Source: Psychrobacter pacificensis
GTDB lineage: Bacteria; Pseudomonadota; Gammaproteobacteria; Pseudomonadales; Moraxellaceae
Length of the DNA stretch: 64,000 nucleotides
NCBI RefSeq assembly: GCF_900101915.1
Contig: NZ_FNAL01000002.1
Span: 166,351 to 230,350, forward strand
Direction: 5' to 3'
Positions 54,560 to 63,775 of the stretch are shown one piece after another. The position numbers and the translations under genes were made by a program. The first letter of the stretch is position 1. Each line of letters begins with the position of its first letter. The notes beneath the pieces were generated by a model that worked only from the letters and a program-made list of their open reading frames with translations, was not told where the DNA came from and made no database searches.

Positions 54560-55153
54560 ATGAAATTTTTATTGGGTGCGCTCTTTACCGTATTTGTGGC
54601 AATCGTTAGCGTGTTTGCGGTTGTTACTAGTGGCGTTGTCAATGTGGGAGCTGACCAAGAGCATAGCCCAATGATGTTTAGCTTTTTAGAAACTGCTCGC
54701 AATCGTTCCATAGAAAATGCCAGTAAAGATATTGTGGTACCAGATTTAGAGAAGGCTGAGCTAATCAGTTCTGGTGGCGCGGACTATAAGGATATGTGTG
54801 CAGGCTGTCACTTGTCTCCGGGAGTGGCACAAACTGACTTTAGTGAGGGCTTGTATCCAAAGCCGCCCAACTTTACCAAGGCTGATATTGTCAAACGTTA
54901 TCAAACAGAAGACGGTGCAAAGCAAGGCTTTTGGGCAATTAAGCACGGTATTATGGCATCTGGAATGCCTGCGTGGGGCGCGTCCCATGATGACGCTAGA
55001 ATGTGGGCAATGGTAGCCTTCATTAGATCGTTACCTGAATTAGATGAAAGCCAATACACGATGCTAACCACTAGGATAGATGGCGATATGATGGACATGT
55101 CATTTGACGGTGATATGAATATGTCGGATGATGGATCTGGAATGCAGCATTAA
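54560..55153 (+). CDS. Periplasmic c-type cytochrome
   Basis: A 197-residue protein with an N-terminal membrane or signal segment (FLLGALFTVFVAIVSVFAVV). One heme site, CAGCH, is near residue 76, and the probable Met axial ligand is in GIMASGMPAWG near 132. The C-terminal tail is Met/Asp-rich (DGDMMDMSFDGDMNMSDD), like copper-binding regions. The frame opens at a TTG at 54545, but ATG 54560 has TTAGGAAAA upstream. It may pass electrons between the multicopper oxidase and the respiratory chain. Confidence 0.82.
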   Translation: MKFLLGALFTVFVAIVSVFAVVTSGVVNVGADQEHSPMMFSFLETARNRSIENASKDIVVPDLEKAELISSGGADYKDMCAGCHLSPGVAQTDFSEGLYPKPPNFTKADIVKRYQTEDGAKQGFWAIKHGIMASGMPAWGASHDDARMWAMVAFIRSLPELDESQYTMLTTRIDGDMMDMSFDGDMNMSDDGSGMQH

Positions 55154-55292
55154 TTCTTCCATATTCCTTTATAAAAGCGCAGTGCTAAATAGTGCTGCCT
55201 TTTGGGATTTAAACTTTGCCTATACTACACTTAGTTATAGGGTATAAATCTTTAGAAGGTTCAACAGATAAGCAGACGCTTAGGAGTAAGTT

Positions 55293-55922
55293 ATGAGACG
55301 CTATATAAATATAATGGGCAATGGACATAAAAAGGTATCAGCTTCTGCTCTTTTACTAGTAGCAACGTCAACAGTAATGGCTTGTAGTCAGCCCGATACT
55401 AGTGTTTCAAATTCTACTCAAACTGAGCCAACGCTTGCCACCAAAAGTGCTCAAATAGAGCAACCACAACCGCAAATGATGTCTGTCAGTGCTAATTCAG
55501 GTACTGGGTCGACAATTCTACAAAACGTCTCGGCTACAGTTTACAAAGATGCTAATTGTGGCTGCTGCAAAGAATGGGTAGGCTATGCCGAAGGTCATGG
55601 TCTAAGCGCAACTGCGCAAGACGTTACAGATTTATCTTTATTTAAAGAGCGTTACGGTGTCCCGCAGCAAATGCGCTCTTGTCATACCACCGTCACTACT
55701 AATGGTTATGTTTTTGAAGGGCACGTTCCTGCCAAATACATGGCACAGTTTCTAGCCAGTCCGCCAACTGATTCCATCGGTCTTGCGGTACCGAGTATGC
55801 CAGTTGGTAGTCCGGGCATGGAATATCAAGATAAATTTATGCCCTATAAAGTCATGCAATTGAACAAGGATGGCAGCACTCAAGTGTATGCGGCTATTGA
55901 GTCGCCAGCGCAGCAGATGTAG
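55293..55922 (+). CDS. DUF411 metal-binding lipoprotein
   Basis: A 209-residue protein. A lipoprotein signal is visible (SALLLVATSTVMACS; lipobox VMAC, Cys31). After a Ser/Thr/Gln linker, the DUF411 domain covers about 80-200, with CGCCKEWVGYAEGHGL (CGCC near 90) and SCHTTVTTNGYVFEGHVPAK. Such proteins occur in copper-resistance loci. The cysteines probably bind copper. It lies between the cytochrome and CopA genes. Confidence 0.8.
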   Translation: MRRYINIMGNGHKKVSASALLLVATSTVMACSQPDTSVSNSTQTEPTLATKSAQIEQPQPQMMSVSANSGTGSTILQNVSATVYKDANCGCCKEWVGYAEGHGLSATAQDVTDLSLFKERYGVPQQMRSCHTTVTTNGYVFEGHVPAKYMAQFLASPPTDSIGLAVPSMPVGSPGMEYQDKFMPYKVMQLNKDGSTQVYAAIESPAQQM

Positions 55923-55989
55923 TTCTATTAATAAGTTATCAGATATATAAGTTCAACTCTCATTTCATGGATTAACTTAGGTCAATATT

Positions 55990-57687
55990 ATGAATAAAAA
56001 CAGATTTAACCGCAGGCGTTTTTTGACAGGGTCATCCACCTTGCTCGGCGCGTCGATGCTATCCACACTACCGACGATGGCTAATAGTGCTTTAACTAAA
56101 AGCCAAAATGTCGTAGTCAATAGTGATAGAGCCGATCACATTGTACCTATACTAACGGGTAATGAATTTGATCTTTATGTCAGTGAGAAGATGATAACGG
56201 TCAACGGCAAGTCAAGCATGGCAACGCTGATAAATGACTCACTGCCTGCGCCAACGCTTAAGATGCAAGAAGGCGATACGGTCACCATTCGAGTCCATAA
56301 TCAGCTGAATGAGTCGACCTCTATTCACTGGCATGGCCTCTTAGTGCCGTTTGAGATGGATGGCGTACCGGGTATCAGCTTTGATGGTATTCCTGCGGGT
56401 AGCACCTTCACGTACAAATTTAAACTGACACAGTCAGGCACTTATTGGTATCACTCGCACACTGGATTCCAAGAACAAACCGGTATGCGCGGGGCTATTG
56501 TGATTGAACCTAAAGGGCGCGAACGCTATCCTATTGAGGAAGATCACGTTATCCTGCTTAGTGATTGGACGCATCGCGATCCGCATAATCTGCTAAAACT
56601 ACTTAAGCAGCGTGCTGACTTTGATAATTATCATCTGCCAGACTTTAAAAAGCTATTGTCCGATATTGCCGCTACGGATCTTGAGGCGGCTTATGATAAA
56701 CGTAAAATGTGGAACCAGATGCGCATGATGCCGACTGATTTTACTGATTTATCTGGTGAGACCACGTTTACTTATCTTATGAATGGTAAAACGACAGCGG
56801 CTAACTGGTCGCAATTGGTCAAAGCCGGTCAGCCGGTCAAACTACGCTTTATCAATGGCTCCGCGCAGACCATATTTGATGTGCGCATTCCAGGGCTCAA
56901 AATGAAAGTGGTCGGCACCGATGGTAATGATGTCGCGCCCGTTGATGTCGATGACTTCCGTATCGGGGTGGCCGAGACTTATGACGTCATCGTCACCCCA
57001 ACCCGTGACGCGCATACCATATTTGCCCAAAACATCGATCGCACCGGCTTTGTCGCAACCACGCTTGCCACTAAAAGAGGCGCTCGCGCTGCCATACCTG
57101 CTATGGATGATGTTGAGTGGCTAACTATGTCCGATATGATGGGGGCTATGGGTGCTAATGGCTATGATGCCCGTCATGCTAAGACCGAATATGACTTTAA
57201 GACAGATATGCGCGTCGATAGTCCACGGATGAATCTCGATGATCCGGGTATTAATTTGCGTGATATTAATCGTAAGGTTTTAACCTATAACCAACTGCAT
57301 TCTGTTGGCAATGAAATAATGGCCGAGCAGCGCAAGCCCACTCGAGAGATTGAAATACATCTAACCGGTAATATGGAGCGCTATATCTGGGCACTCGACG
57401 GCATCATGTTTAAGGATGCGCCGCCTGTCAATATCAAACCGGGCGAGCGTGTGCGTATTACCTTAGTCAATGACACTATGATGAACCACCCTATGCATCT
57501 GCATGGTATGTGGAGCGATTTGCGCACGCCTGATGGCGATTTTCAAGTTCGCAAACATACGATAATGGTGCAACCAGCGCAAAAAATTAGCTTTGATGTC
57601 ACAGGAGAAGCTGGTCGCTGGGCATGGCATTGTCATCTGCTCTATCATATGGAAGCCGGGATGTTTAGAGAAGTTGCCGTTGTTTAA
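55990..57687 (+). CDS. copA: Multicopper oxidase CopA (copper resistance)
   Basis: A 565-residue periplasmic oxidase exported by the Tat path (RRRFLTG in the first 16 residues). All four copper motifs are present: HWHG near 116, HSH near 156, HPMHLHGMW near 500 and HCHLLYHMEAGM at the end. PcoA/CopA-type enzymes oxidise Cu(I) and sequester copper. This copy lacks the usual long Met-rich insert, but the next gene is Met-rich. It is part of the cop operon. Confidence 0.92.
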   Translation: MNKNRFNRRRFLTGSSTLLGASMLSTLPTMANSALTKSQNVVVNSDRADHIVPILTGNEFDLYVSEKMITVNGKSSMATLINDSLPAPTLKMQEGDTVTIRVHNQLNESTSIHWHGLLVPFEMDGVPGISFDGIPAGSTFTYKFKLTQSGTYWYHSHTGFQEQTGMRGAIVIEPKGRERYPIEEDHVILLSDWTHRDPHNLLKLLKQRADFDNYHLPDFKKLLSDIAATDLEAAYDKRKMWNQMRMMPTDFTDLSGETTFTYLMNGKTTAANWSQLVKAGQPVKLRFINGSAQTIFDVRIPGLKMKVVGTDGNDVAPVDVDDFRIGVAETYDVIVTPTRDAHTIFAQNIDRTGFVATTLATKRGARAAIPAMDDVEWLTMSDMMGAMGANGYDARHAKTEYDFKTDMRVDSPRMNLDDPGINLRDINRKVLTYNQLHSVGNEIMAEQRKPTREIEIHLTGNMERYIWALDGIMFKDAPPVNIKPGERVRITLVNDTMMNHPMHLHGMWSDLRTPDGDFQVRKHTIMVQPAQKISFDVTGEAGRWAWHCHLLYHMEAGMFREVAVV

Positions 57688-57712
57688 TAAACCTTCGAAT
57701 ATGAGCCTTATT

Positions 57713-58843
57713 ATGAAAATATATAAAGTAGGTCTACCGTTTATTGGCATGTCATCTTTGATGCTACTAATGTCACCTTTAGCAAACGCTGCTGAGATGT
57801 CGAACATGGATCATGGCAGTATGGACATGTCTGGTATGGATATGTCAGATATGGATCACAGCAGCATGGATATGTCGGGCAATATGTCAGATATGGACCA
57901 TAGTGGCATGGATATGTCAGGCGATATGTCGGATATGGATCATAGTGGTATGGATATGTCAGGCGATATGTCGGATATGGATCACAGTGGTATGGATATG
58001 TCAGGTGACATGTCAGATATGGATCATAGTGGCATGGATATGTCGGGCGATATGTCAGGTATGGATCACAGTAGTATGGACATGTCAGGTATGGACCATG
58101 GCAGTATGGATATGTCAGGAGGTATGCAAGGTGGTAAAGCTCCAGCTGATGCTCGCAGTCCTGACTACTCGAACGGTGTTCCCTATGGTCGCTTTGGTAA
58201 GCCTGTGATGATGGATAGCTTACCGTTATGGGGTGTGTCAGTAGAAACTTTGGGCTATCAGTTTGAGAATGACCAAATCGATTTTGAGTTTGATACGTGG
58301 TACGGTACTGATAGTAATCGTGTCACTCTACGCAGTGAAGGTAGTGCTCAAACTAACGATGATAAAGAAATTGATAGCTTAACCTCACTCGCTTATTGGA
58401 AGCCGCTCGGTATCTTCTGGAATGGAGAAGCGGGTATTGCTTATAATACTGAAAACGATAAGTCCGCAATCATGGCAGGCATTGTTGGTACGGCGCCGTA
58501 CTTCGTTGAGACTGACGCAAGAGCTTATCTATATACTGATGGTCAAGTCCAGCTTGATCTTGGGACAGCGTACGAGTGGCGCTTAGATCAGCGTTGGGTG
58601 GTCAGACCAGAGCTGGAGCTGACTGCCTTTAGTAAAGATGATACCGATAACGGTATTACTAAAGGATTTAATGAGTTTGAAGCTGAAGTTAGGCTGGCTT
58701 ATGAGACATTCAGTCGTCAGCTCGCGCCTTATGTTGGTTTCAGCTACAAGAGCGCCTTGGGTGATGCGCGAGACTTACGTCGTCAAGAGGACGAAGACGT
58801 TGATTCTAATAGTCTGACTGCTGGTGTGATGTTTTGGTTCTAG
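57713..58843 (+). CDS. copB: Copper resistance protein CopB with Met/His/Asp repeats
   Basis: A 376-residue outer-membrane CopB/PcoB-family protein. ATG 57713 gives a clean signal peptide (FIGMSSLMLLMSPLANA, cleavage near 27); ATG 57701 is an alternative. Residues 43-126 are six 14-residue repeats (consensus DMSDMDHSGMDMSG), likely Cu-binding. The barrel domain (150-376) has GVSVETLGYQFENDQ, and ends with GVMFWF, a typical outer-membrane closing strand. It follows copA by 25 bp. Confidence 0.9.
   Translation: MKIYKVGLPFIGMSSLMLLMSPLANAAEMSNMDHGSMDMSGMDMSDMDHSSMDMSGNMSDMDHSGMDMSGDMSDMDHSGMDMSGDMSDMDHSGMDMSGDMSDMDHSGMDMSGDMSGMDHSSMDMSGMDHGSMDMSGGMQGGKAPADARSPDYSNGVPYGRFGKPVMMDSLPLWGVSVETLGYQFENDQIDFEFDTWYGTDSNRVTLRSEGSAQTNDDKEIDSLTSLAYWKPLGIFWNGEAGIAYNTENDKSAIMAGIVGTAPYFVETDARAYLYTDGQVQLDLGTAYEWRLDQRWVVRPELELTAFSKDDTDNGITKGFNEFEAEVRLAYETFSRQLAPYVGFSYKSALGDARDLRRQEDEDVDSNSLTAGVMFWF
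57839..58090 (+). repeat. Six 42-bp tandem repeats in copB
   Basis: Six in-frame copies of a 42-bp unit encode DMSDMDHSGMDMSG with small changes. The copies differ mainly at synonymous third positions, so they are under selection for the peptide. Confidence 0.92.
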
Positions 58844-58886
58844 TGTTAACCATGTAAGTAACAACAGTTTATAACACTAGCTCTAA

Positions 58887-58918
58887 AAAAAGGCACCTCT
58901 TTATTTAGGTGCCTTTTT
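58887..58918 (+). terminator. Rho-independent terminator of the copper operon
   Basis: A 12-bp perfect stem, AAAAAGGCACCT / AGGTGCCTTTTT, with an 8-nt loop, 43 bp after the copB stop. Confidence 0.9.
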
Positions 58919-58938
58919 ACTAAATTAAGGACAAGAAT

Positions 58939-59415
58939 ATGAATAACCATATGGATAATAAACAGAAGCAAATGAACCCTTATGTAAAGTTCACAATCAT
59001 GATTTTAACATCGACAGTGGTGATGTTTATCATGATGTATTTTAACACCTATCAGTGGGATCATATTTACTTTAGTGAAACCCGAGCTTATATGGCGCTG
59101 TATATGGGCGCGGTAATGGCAATTATCATGCTCGCCTTTATGACTAATATGTATAAAAAAACCAAGATAAACTTGATGGTTTATGGGGTTAGCGTAGTTT
59201 TATTTGCCTTTGGTCTTTGGGGCGTACGCTCTCAGCAAACGGTCGATCAAGTGGATTGGATGCAGGCGATGATACCGCATCACTCGATTGCTATTTTGAC
59301 CAGTTCGCGTGCTGATATCGAAGATCCACGTGTACGTCAGCTTGCTGATGACATTATCGAAGCACAAAAGCGTGAAATCGCTGAGATGCAAGCGCTTATT
59401 GAAGAGTTGGAATAA
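58939..59415 (+). CDS. DUF305-domain membrane protein
   Basis: A 158-residue protein. Three hydrophobic segments (about 18-36, 48-67, 78-96) precede a DUF305 helical domain with the metal-binding pattern WMQAMIPHHSIAI and ending in DIIEAQKREIAEM. Such proteins are found with copper-resistance genes and have a ferritin-like bundle. AAGGACAAG upstream supports the start. It is separated from the operon by a terminator but is likely linked. Confidence 0.83.
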   Translation: MNNHMDNKQKQMNPYVKFTIMILTSTVVMFIMMYFNTYQWDHIYFSETRAYMALYMGAVMAIIMLAFMTNMYKKTKINLMVYGVSVVLFAFGLWGVRSQQTVDQVDWMQAMIPHHSIAILTSSRADIEDPRVRQLADDIIEAQKREIAEMQALIEELE

Positions 59416-59560
59416 TATATTATGATACCAATAAGTAAGCTCTTCTTTAAAAACTATTTACTATATCGCGTCTTTTAATTCTAACTATACCTACTCCTTA
59501 CTTCAAAAATAACCTGTAAAACTGAAGTTCTACGAAGAAATAGATTAAGGTCGAATAAGT

Positions 59561-60589
59561 ATGAAGCAAGATAGAACGACTCGCTATCAGAAGGATAGTT
59601 TGACATTATCAGGAACAGTTATGCTAGGTACCGGTGTCATGATCGGTGCTGGTATTTTCGCTCTGACCGGTCAGATGGCTCAGATGACGGGTTCGCTTTT
59701 CCCACTTGCTTTTCTAGCCGCCGCAATCGTTGTTTCTTTTAGTGCCTATTCTTATATCAAAATCTCTAACGCTTACCCGTCGGCTGGCGGTGTTGCAATG
59801 TACCTGCATCAGGCATACGGAGATCGTTTACCGACTGGATTTAATGCCCTGCTGATGTATTTCTCCATGGTTATAGCGCAGAGCTTTTTGGCCCGGACGT
59901 TCGGGTCATACACTATGCAGTTATTCGGTGGCGATGACAGCGGTCGCATGGTATCCATCCTTGGCGCCGCGCTTATTCTTGCTGCGTTCTTTATCAATTT
60001 ACTTGGTAATCGTTGGATTCAGGGGGTTGCATCGGTTATCGGTATTATAAAAATTGTCGGTATTCTTATATTCGGGTTGGTTGGTATCTGGCTAGCTGAT
60101 AGCTTTGCAGTTGATTCTTCTACATTAGGTGACACTAATACTGTTGGTGACTTTCTTGGCGCAACGGCGCTAGGCATACTGGCATTTAAAGGCTTTACCA
60201 CGATTACCAACAGTGGCTCGGAAGTAAAAAATCCTCATCGCAACGTCGGCCGTGCCATTGTAATATCAATCGCAATATGCGTAGTTATTTACACTCTAGT
60301 CGGTTTCGCGGTGTCTAGTAATCTATCTCTTGCCGAAATCATCGAAACTAAAGATTACTCCTTGGCTGCCGCCGCACGCCCAGCACTTGGCGACTATGGT
60401 CTATGGTTCACAGTTGCAATCGCAATGGTAGCTACCGCTGGCGGCCTCCTTGCTAGCATCTTCGCAGTCTCTCGTATGCTTGCTATGTTGACTGAGATGA
60501 AGCTGGTGCCTCATCGTCATTTGGGAATGCCGGGAAGCGTTCAAACCCCAATAGCACACATACCACCTGAGTATTTCGTAAAACCTTAA
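59561..60589 (+). pseudogene. APC-family amino acid permease, C-terminally truncated
   Basis: 342 residues of an APC-family permease, with GVMIGAGIFALTG near 25 and FKGFTTITNSGSEVKNPHR near 215, about nine of the usual twelve membrane segments. The family runs to about 430-450 residues. After PGSVQTP near 325 the sequence changes to a short unrelated tail (IAHIPPEYFVKP) and stops. I read the join at about 60547 as a deletion or insertion scar. It probably does not fold properly. Confidence 0.72.
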
Positions 60590-60634
60590 AAGCGCTGCTA
60601 AGTCAAATCAGAAATGACTTAGCAGCGCTTTTTT
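60588..60634 (+). terminator. Rho-independent terminator
   Basis: An 18-bp perfect stem, AAAAGCGCTGCTAAGTCA / TGACTTAGCAGCGCTTTT, with a 9-nt loop and a T-run. It directly follows the permease stop and may have belonged to the gene whose tail now ends the permease frame. Confidence 0.9.
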
Positions 60635-60907
60635 GTGCTCGGTTATGCTAAACACACCGTTCTTTGTTCTACTAAAGCTAATAATAGCACACCCCAAAAA
60701 ATGATGATATTAACACCTAAGCAGTAGAGTTCGCCTAATCTGTATGTACTGATAGAAGTCAGTATATTTTATATAAAATACATTCATAGTCCTTACAAAA
60801 TAACCCGCTTAACAATTAATCACCATTATATTGAGACAAACAATTGAATTTAGAATAGTACATAACCTAGAAAATAAATCACTAGGCAGTCTACTATACT
60901 TGTCTTA

Positions 60908-61803
60908 ATGATAATAAATAGTAAGCGAATGAATATGACAGCGGCTTTAATTGATGAATACGCTCCTTACACTAGAGCGATAGCTCACGCCTGCGCTATC
61001 ACCTTTAAAGGCAATGCTAGAAACAACCTCCAACAAGACGCATTTTTCTTTTTAGACCATTGGTATCAAGAGGATTTAGGGGTGATGGCAGTGACATCAG
61101 TACAAGCGCCATTTTGTCTTGCTGTATCAGACGGCGTTGCCAGCTCTAACCAGTCACAGCACTGCTCAAAGGCAGTGGTCAAAGCAATTAAAGCGCTATG
61201 GGATGACAAACAAGCAAACGTCCAAAACATGACCTCAGATCGTATGTATCAACAACTGAGTCAAACAAAGCATGCAAAAAAACGCTATGGCGCTGCAGCA
61301 ACCCTCGCCATGATTGTCGGCACATTAAAGGATGACAATTCAATCAATATAAACATCAGGCATGTTGGTGATAGCCGCGTATATAAGCTAGGTAAATATG
61401 AGAATGAATGGCAGTGCTTAACTCGTGATCATAATCTATTGAATGAGCTGGTAGATGAGCAAGCGAAAGATGAAGATCGCCAAGTAGAGTTTACGGAGTA
61501 CAATCGCACAGGTATGGCTGGAAGCTTGTATAGTATTACTGAGTGCTTTGCATTGGCAGTGAATAGCGATGACCCAAGCAGCGAGCCACCTAACAGTACA
61601 AAACAGACCTTCACGTGCAATCGGGCGATAGTCTCGTTGTCTGTACTGACGGTATTCATGACTTAGTGCCAAGTAATGAATGGGCGCTTATCGATAATCA
61701 AACGGATTTACAAGAGTGGCTACAGACGCTTAGACAGCAAGTTTATGACTCTGATGGCAATGCTTATGATAACGGTACAGCCATTGTGGTACGGTTTGAA
61801 TAA
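60908..61803 (+). pseudogene. PP2C-type serine/threonine phosphatase, frameshifted
   Basis: A PPM/PP2C phosphatase split by one frameshift near 61600. The first frame (to 61666) carries QQDAFFF, FCLAVSDGVASS and RHVGDSRVYKL (metal Asp residues). The second carries GDSLVVCTDGIHDLVPSNE and DNGTAIVVRFE, the final metal-binding and end motifs. Together they make a full domain of about 297 residues. A sequencing error could give the same result. It lies 67 bp upstream of the WYL gene. Confidence 0.8.
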
Positions 61804-61870
61804 TTGTCTTATGACAGTTCATTTCTAAGATGAAAATTTGATAGATTCAATAACCTATAGAGTAGCTCAT

Positions 61871-62959
61871 ATGTCTACATACCCAATAGCAACCTACAAC
61901 AAATCAACCCGTCTGTTTGCGCTCTATCAGCGTTTGCCACGTAGTAAAGACAAGGCAATATCGCTCACAGAGCTAATGAACGTTTATGGTGATAACCCTG
62001 ATCATTACACAAACGAGCGCAAAAACTTAGAGAACGACCTAACAAGTCTCAATCAAATATTTACCGATATTTTCCATAGCGATGCTTTAATCAGGTTGCC
62101 AGCTTGGAGTCAGAATATCAGCGGCAAGACCGCACGGTTTTATATTGAGCCAAGTTTTAGTATCGATATCATCAATGAGCAAACGGTATTCTTTTGGCAA
62201 ATGCTTGCTAACTATACCGCCAACTACTTACCAGCACCCTTTAAGCAAAGTATTAGCGATAAGTTGAACCAGTTAGATCGCCAAGACAAGTACAGCTTCA
62301 ATCAAAGTAGTCTGGGGCAGTGGAAAGACCATCTCATTATTCTGCCTAGTATCGTACAAGCACCAAAGCTTGATAGTGACGTGCTGGCTAGCATTCATCA
62401 CGCGTTGTTGCAAAACAAGCAGCTTCAAATTAGCTATCAAAATAAATGGCGTAACAATCCTGCCGTCAGAGTAATCTATCCTAAAGGGCTCGTTTTTATT
62501 GACAATATGATGTACCTCACTGGGTTTGATCCAACGGACGATCATATCGATGATAATGTCTTATTAAAGGCGCACCGTAATTTTGCGGTTAATCGTATTG
62601 AAGCAGCTGAAGTAACAGAGCAGTCGGTACCGGACTGGGTAGAGCGCAATGCTTTAACTCTTGAGAATCTACGTAAGCTAGGAAAGTTGGAATTGAATAA
62701 TTGTTTAGAAATCGGACTGGTTCTAAAGGTGCAAAAATATGCCTGCCAGCATTTATATGAGCGGCCGTTATCATCTACTCAAACGATTACGGTTATCAAT
62801 GACACTTGGAATGAAGTGCACGCAACGGTTGCGAATACTCAGCGTCTGCAAGATTGGCTAGTAAGTATGTCGCAGTTGGCAGTAGTGGTTGAACCGCTAG
62901 AGCTAAAAAAAGCTATTCTTAAGCGTTTAGAAAGCGGGATGGAATTATATACAAAATAG
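61871..62959 (+). CDS. WYL-domain transcription regulator
   Basis: A 362-residue regulator. An N-terminal winged helix (KSTRLFALYQRLPRSKDKAI; RKNLENDLTSL) precedes a WYL domain at about 170-270 (KQLQISYQNKWRNNPAVRVI, YPKGLVFIDNMMYLTGFD, AHRNFAVNRIEAAEV) and the WCX extension at the C-terminus. WYL proteins often control phage-defence operons. ATG 61871 is preferred over the TTG at 61838. It is followed by the remains of a nuclease-like gene and looks intact itself. Confidence 0.82.
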   Translation: MSTYPIATYNKSTRLFALYQRLPRSKDKAISLTELMNVYGDNPDHYTNERKNLENDLTSLNQIFTDIFHSDALIRLPAWSQNISGKTARFYIEPSFSIDIINEQTVFFWQMLANYTANYLPAPFKQSISDKLNQLDRQDKYSFNQSSLGQWKDHLIILPSIVQAPKLDSDVLASIHHALLQNKQLQISYQNKWRNNPAVRVIYPKGLVFIDNMMYLTGFDPTDDHIDDNVLLKAHRNFAVNRIEAAEVTEQSVPDWVERNALTLENLRKLGKLELNNCLEIGLVLKVQKYACQHLYERPLSSTQTITVINDTWNEVHATVANTQRLQDWLVSMSQLAVVVEPLELKKAILKRLESGMELYTK

Positions 62960-63027
62960 TTGATCAAGCATTTTGCCAAAAGTACTAAAAAACAGATATA
63001 TTTTTCTAATGTAATCAAGGAGTCAGA

Positions 63028-63272
63028 ATGACCACAGCTAACTTATTCAAATTTGTTACCTCTGAGCTATCACAAGACGCTCTGATATGATAGCTTCTGT
63101 CATGGGCAGACCAAGACTAACAAACAGTAATTGATACACACAAAGCACGAAATAAGATAGTAACCAGTGTATTGGCGTTGTTCTTCACTAGAGAGAGTAA
63201 ATCATCACCAAGTAGCATTGATAAAATAGTGGTAAAACGTCAATTAAGTGATATTAATGTTCTTTGCATTTA
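63028..63272 (+). pseudogene. PD-(D/E)XK nuclease-like remnant with stops
   Basis: AAGGAGTCAGA precedes ATG 63028. The first 21 codons (TANLFKFVTSELSQDALI) match the start of a PD-(D/E)XK-type family as I remember it (SELSQDAFICWLL). The next codons are TGA TAG, where Cys-Trp is expected, then LLSWADQD and another stop. The same frame then runs on, ending near DKIVVKRQLSDINVLC. The catalytic part is missing. It is a decayed gene. Confidence 0.6.
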
Positions 63273-63772
63273 TTATTGCCTGTTTTATCATCAGTGATGA
63301 CTGGGATGAGCAGGCGCTACTTGAGCTGAAAGAGAAAGCAGAGGTTGATGTTTTATTAGGTTTACAAACAGATGACCACGACCATGAAAGCTTAGATATT
63401 ATAGAGGCGGTTATTAAGTTTCAGCTAGATGAAGTAAGTGATGTCGTTGAACTGCTTAATGTAAATTCTTCAAGCACTATTATCGGTATAGATGTAACAG
63501 ATGTTAAAAGACTATTTAAGTGTGTGAATGCATTCAAGTTAATTCAAGTAGGCGAGATAGATGACTCTGAAACAAATATGATGATGTCAAAGACAGGTAA
63601 GCCAATTTATCAACTGATTGAAGATCGAAATACTAACGGTTTGATTGTTGGAATGGTAAAGAGTCAAAGTCTGTCATTGGGGGATGTAGCTTATATATCA
63701 GATGCTATTGAGACTCTACGAGCCTTTCCCAAACTCTGTGTAACTGCTTATAATCCATTAACCGGAGAATAA
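63257..63772 (+). CDS. Unknown protein with weak FtsZ/tubulin C-terminal likeness, 3' end formed by IS256
   Basis: 172 residues from ATG 63257 (the frame opens at GTG 63248). The central part (VVELLNVNSSSTIIGIDVTD, then DVKRLF; and TNGLIVGMVKSQSLSLGDVA) resembles, weakly, the FtsZ C-terminal domain pattern (LINVDFADV; GLLVNITGG-DLSLFEV). There is no GTPase motif, so a former N-terminal domain may be lost where it joins the nuclease remnant. The last 17 residues are probably encoded by the left end of the IS256-family element. The family call is tentative. Confidence 0.4.
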   Translation: MFFAFIIACFIISDDWDEQALLELKEKAEVDVLLGLQTDDHDHESLDIIEAVIKFQLDEVSDVVELLNVNSSSTIIGIDVTDVKRLFKCVNAFKLIQVGEIDDSETNMMMSKTGKPIYQLIEDRNTNGLIVGMVKSQSLSLGDVAYISDAIETLRAFPKLCVTAYNPLTGE

Positions 63773-63775
63773 GCA

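Noticed and set aside
57839..58090. Tandem repeats as a CRISPR array
   Set aside because: The 42-bp units are contiguous, without spacers, and code for protein.
57813..58208. 131-codon open frame rich in Trp, Ile and Cys in the copB repeat region
   Set aside because: It is a shifted frame of the copB repeats; the Met/His frame has a signal peptide and a barrel.
61436..61672. Minus-strand open frames in the PP2C gene
   Set aside because: The plus strand carries PP2C motifs on both sides of the frameshift.
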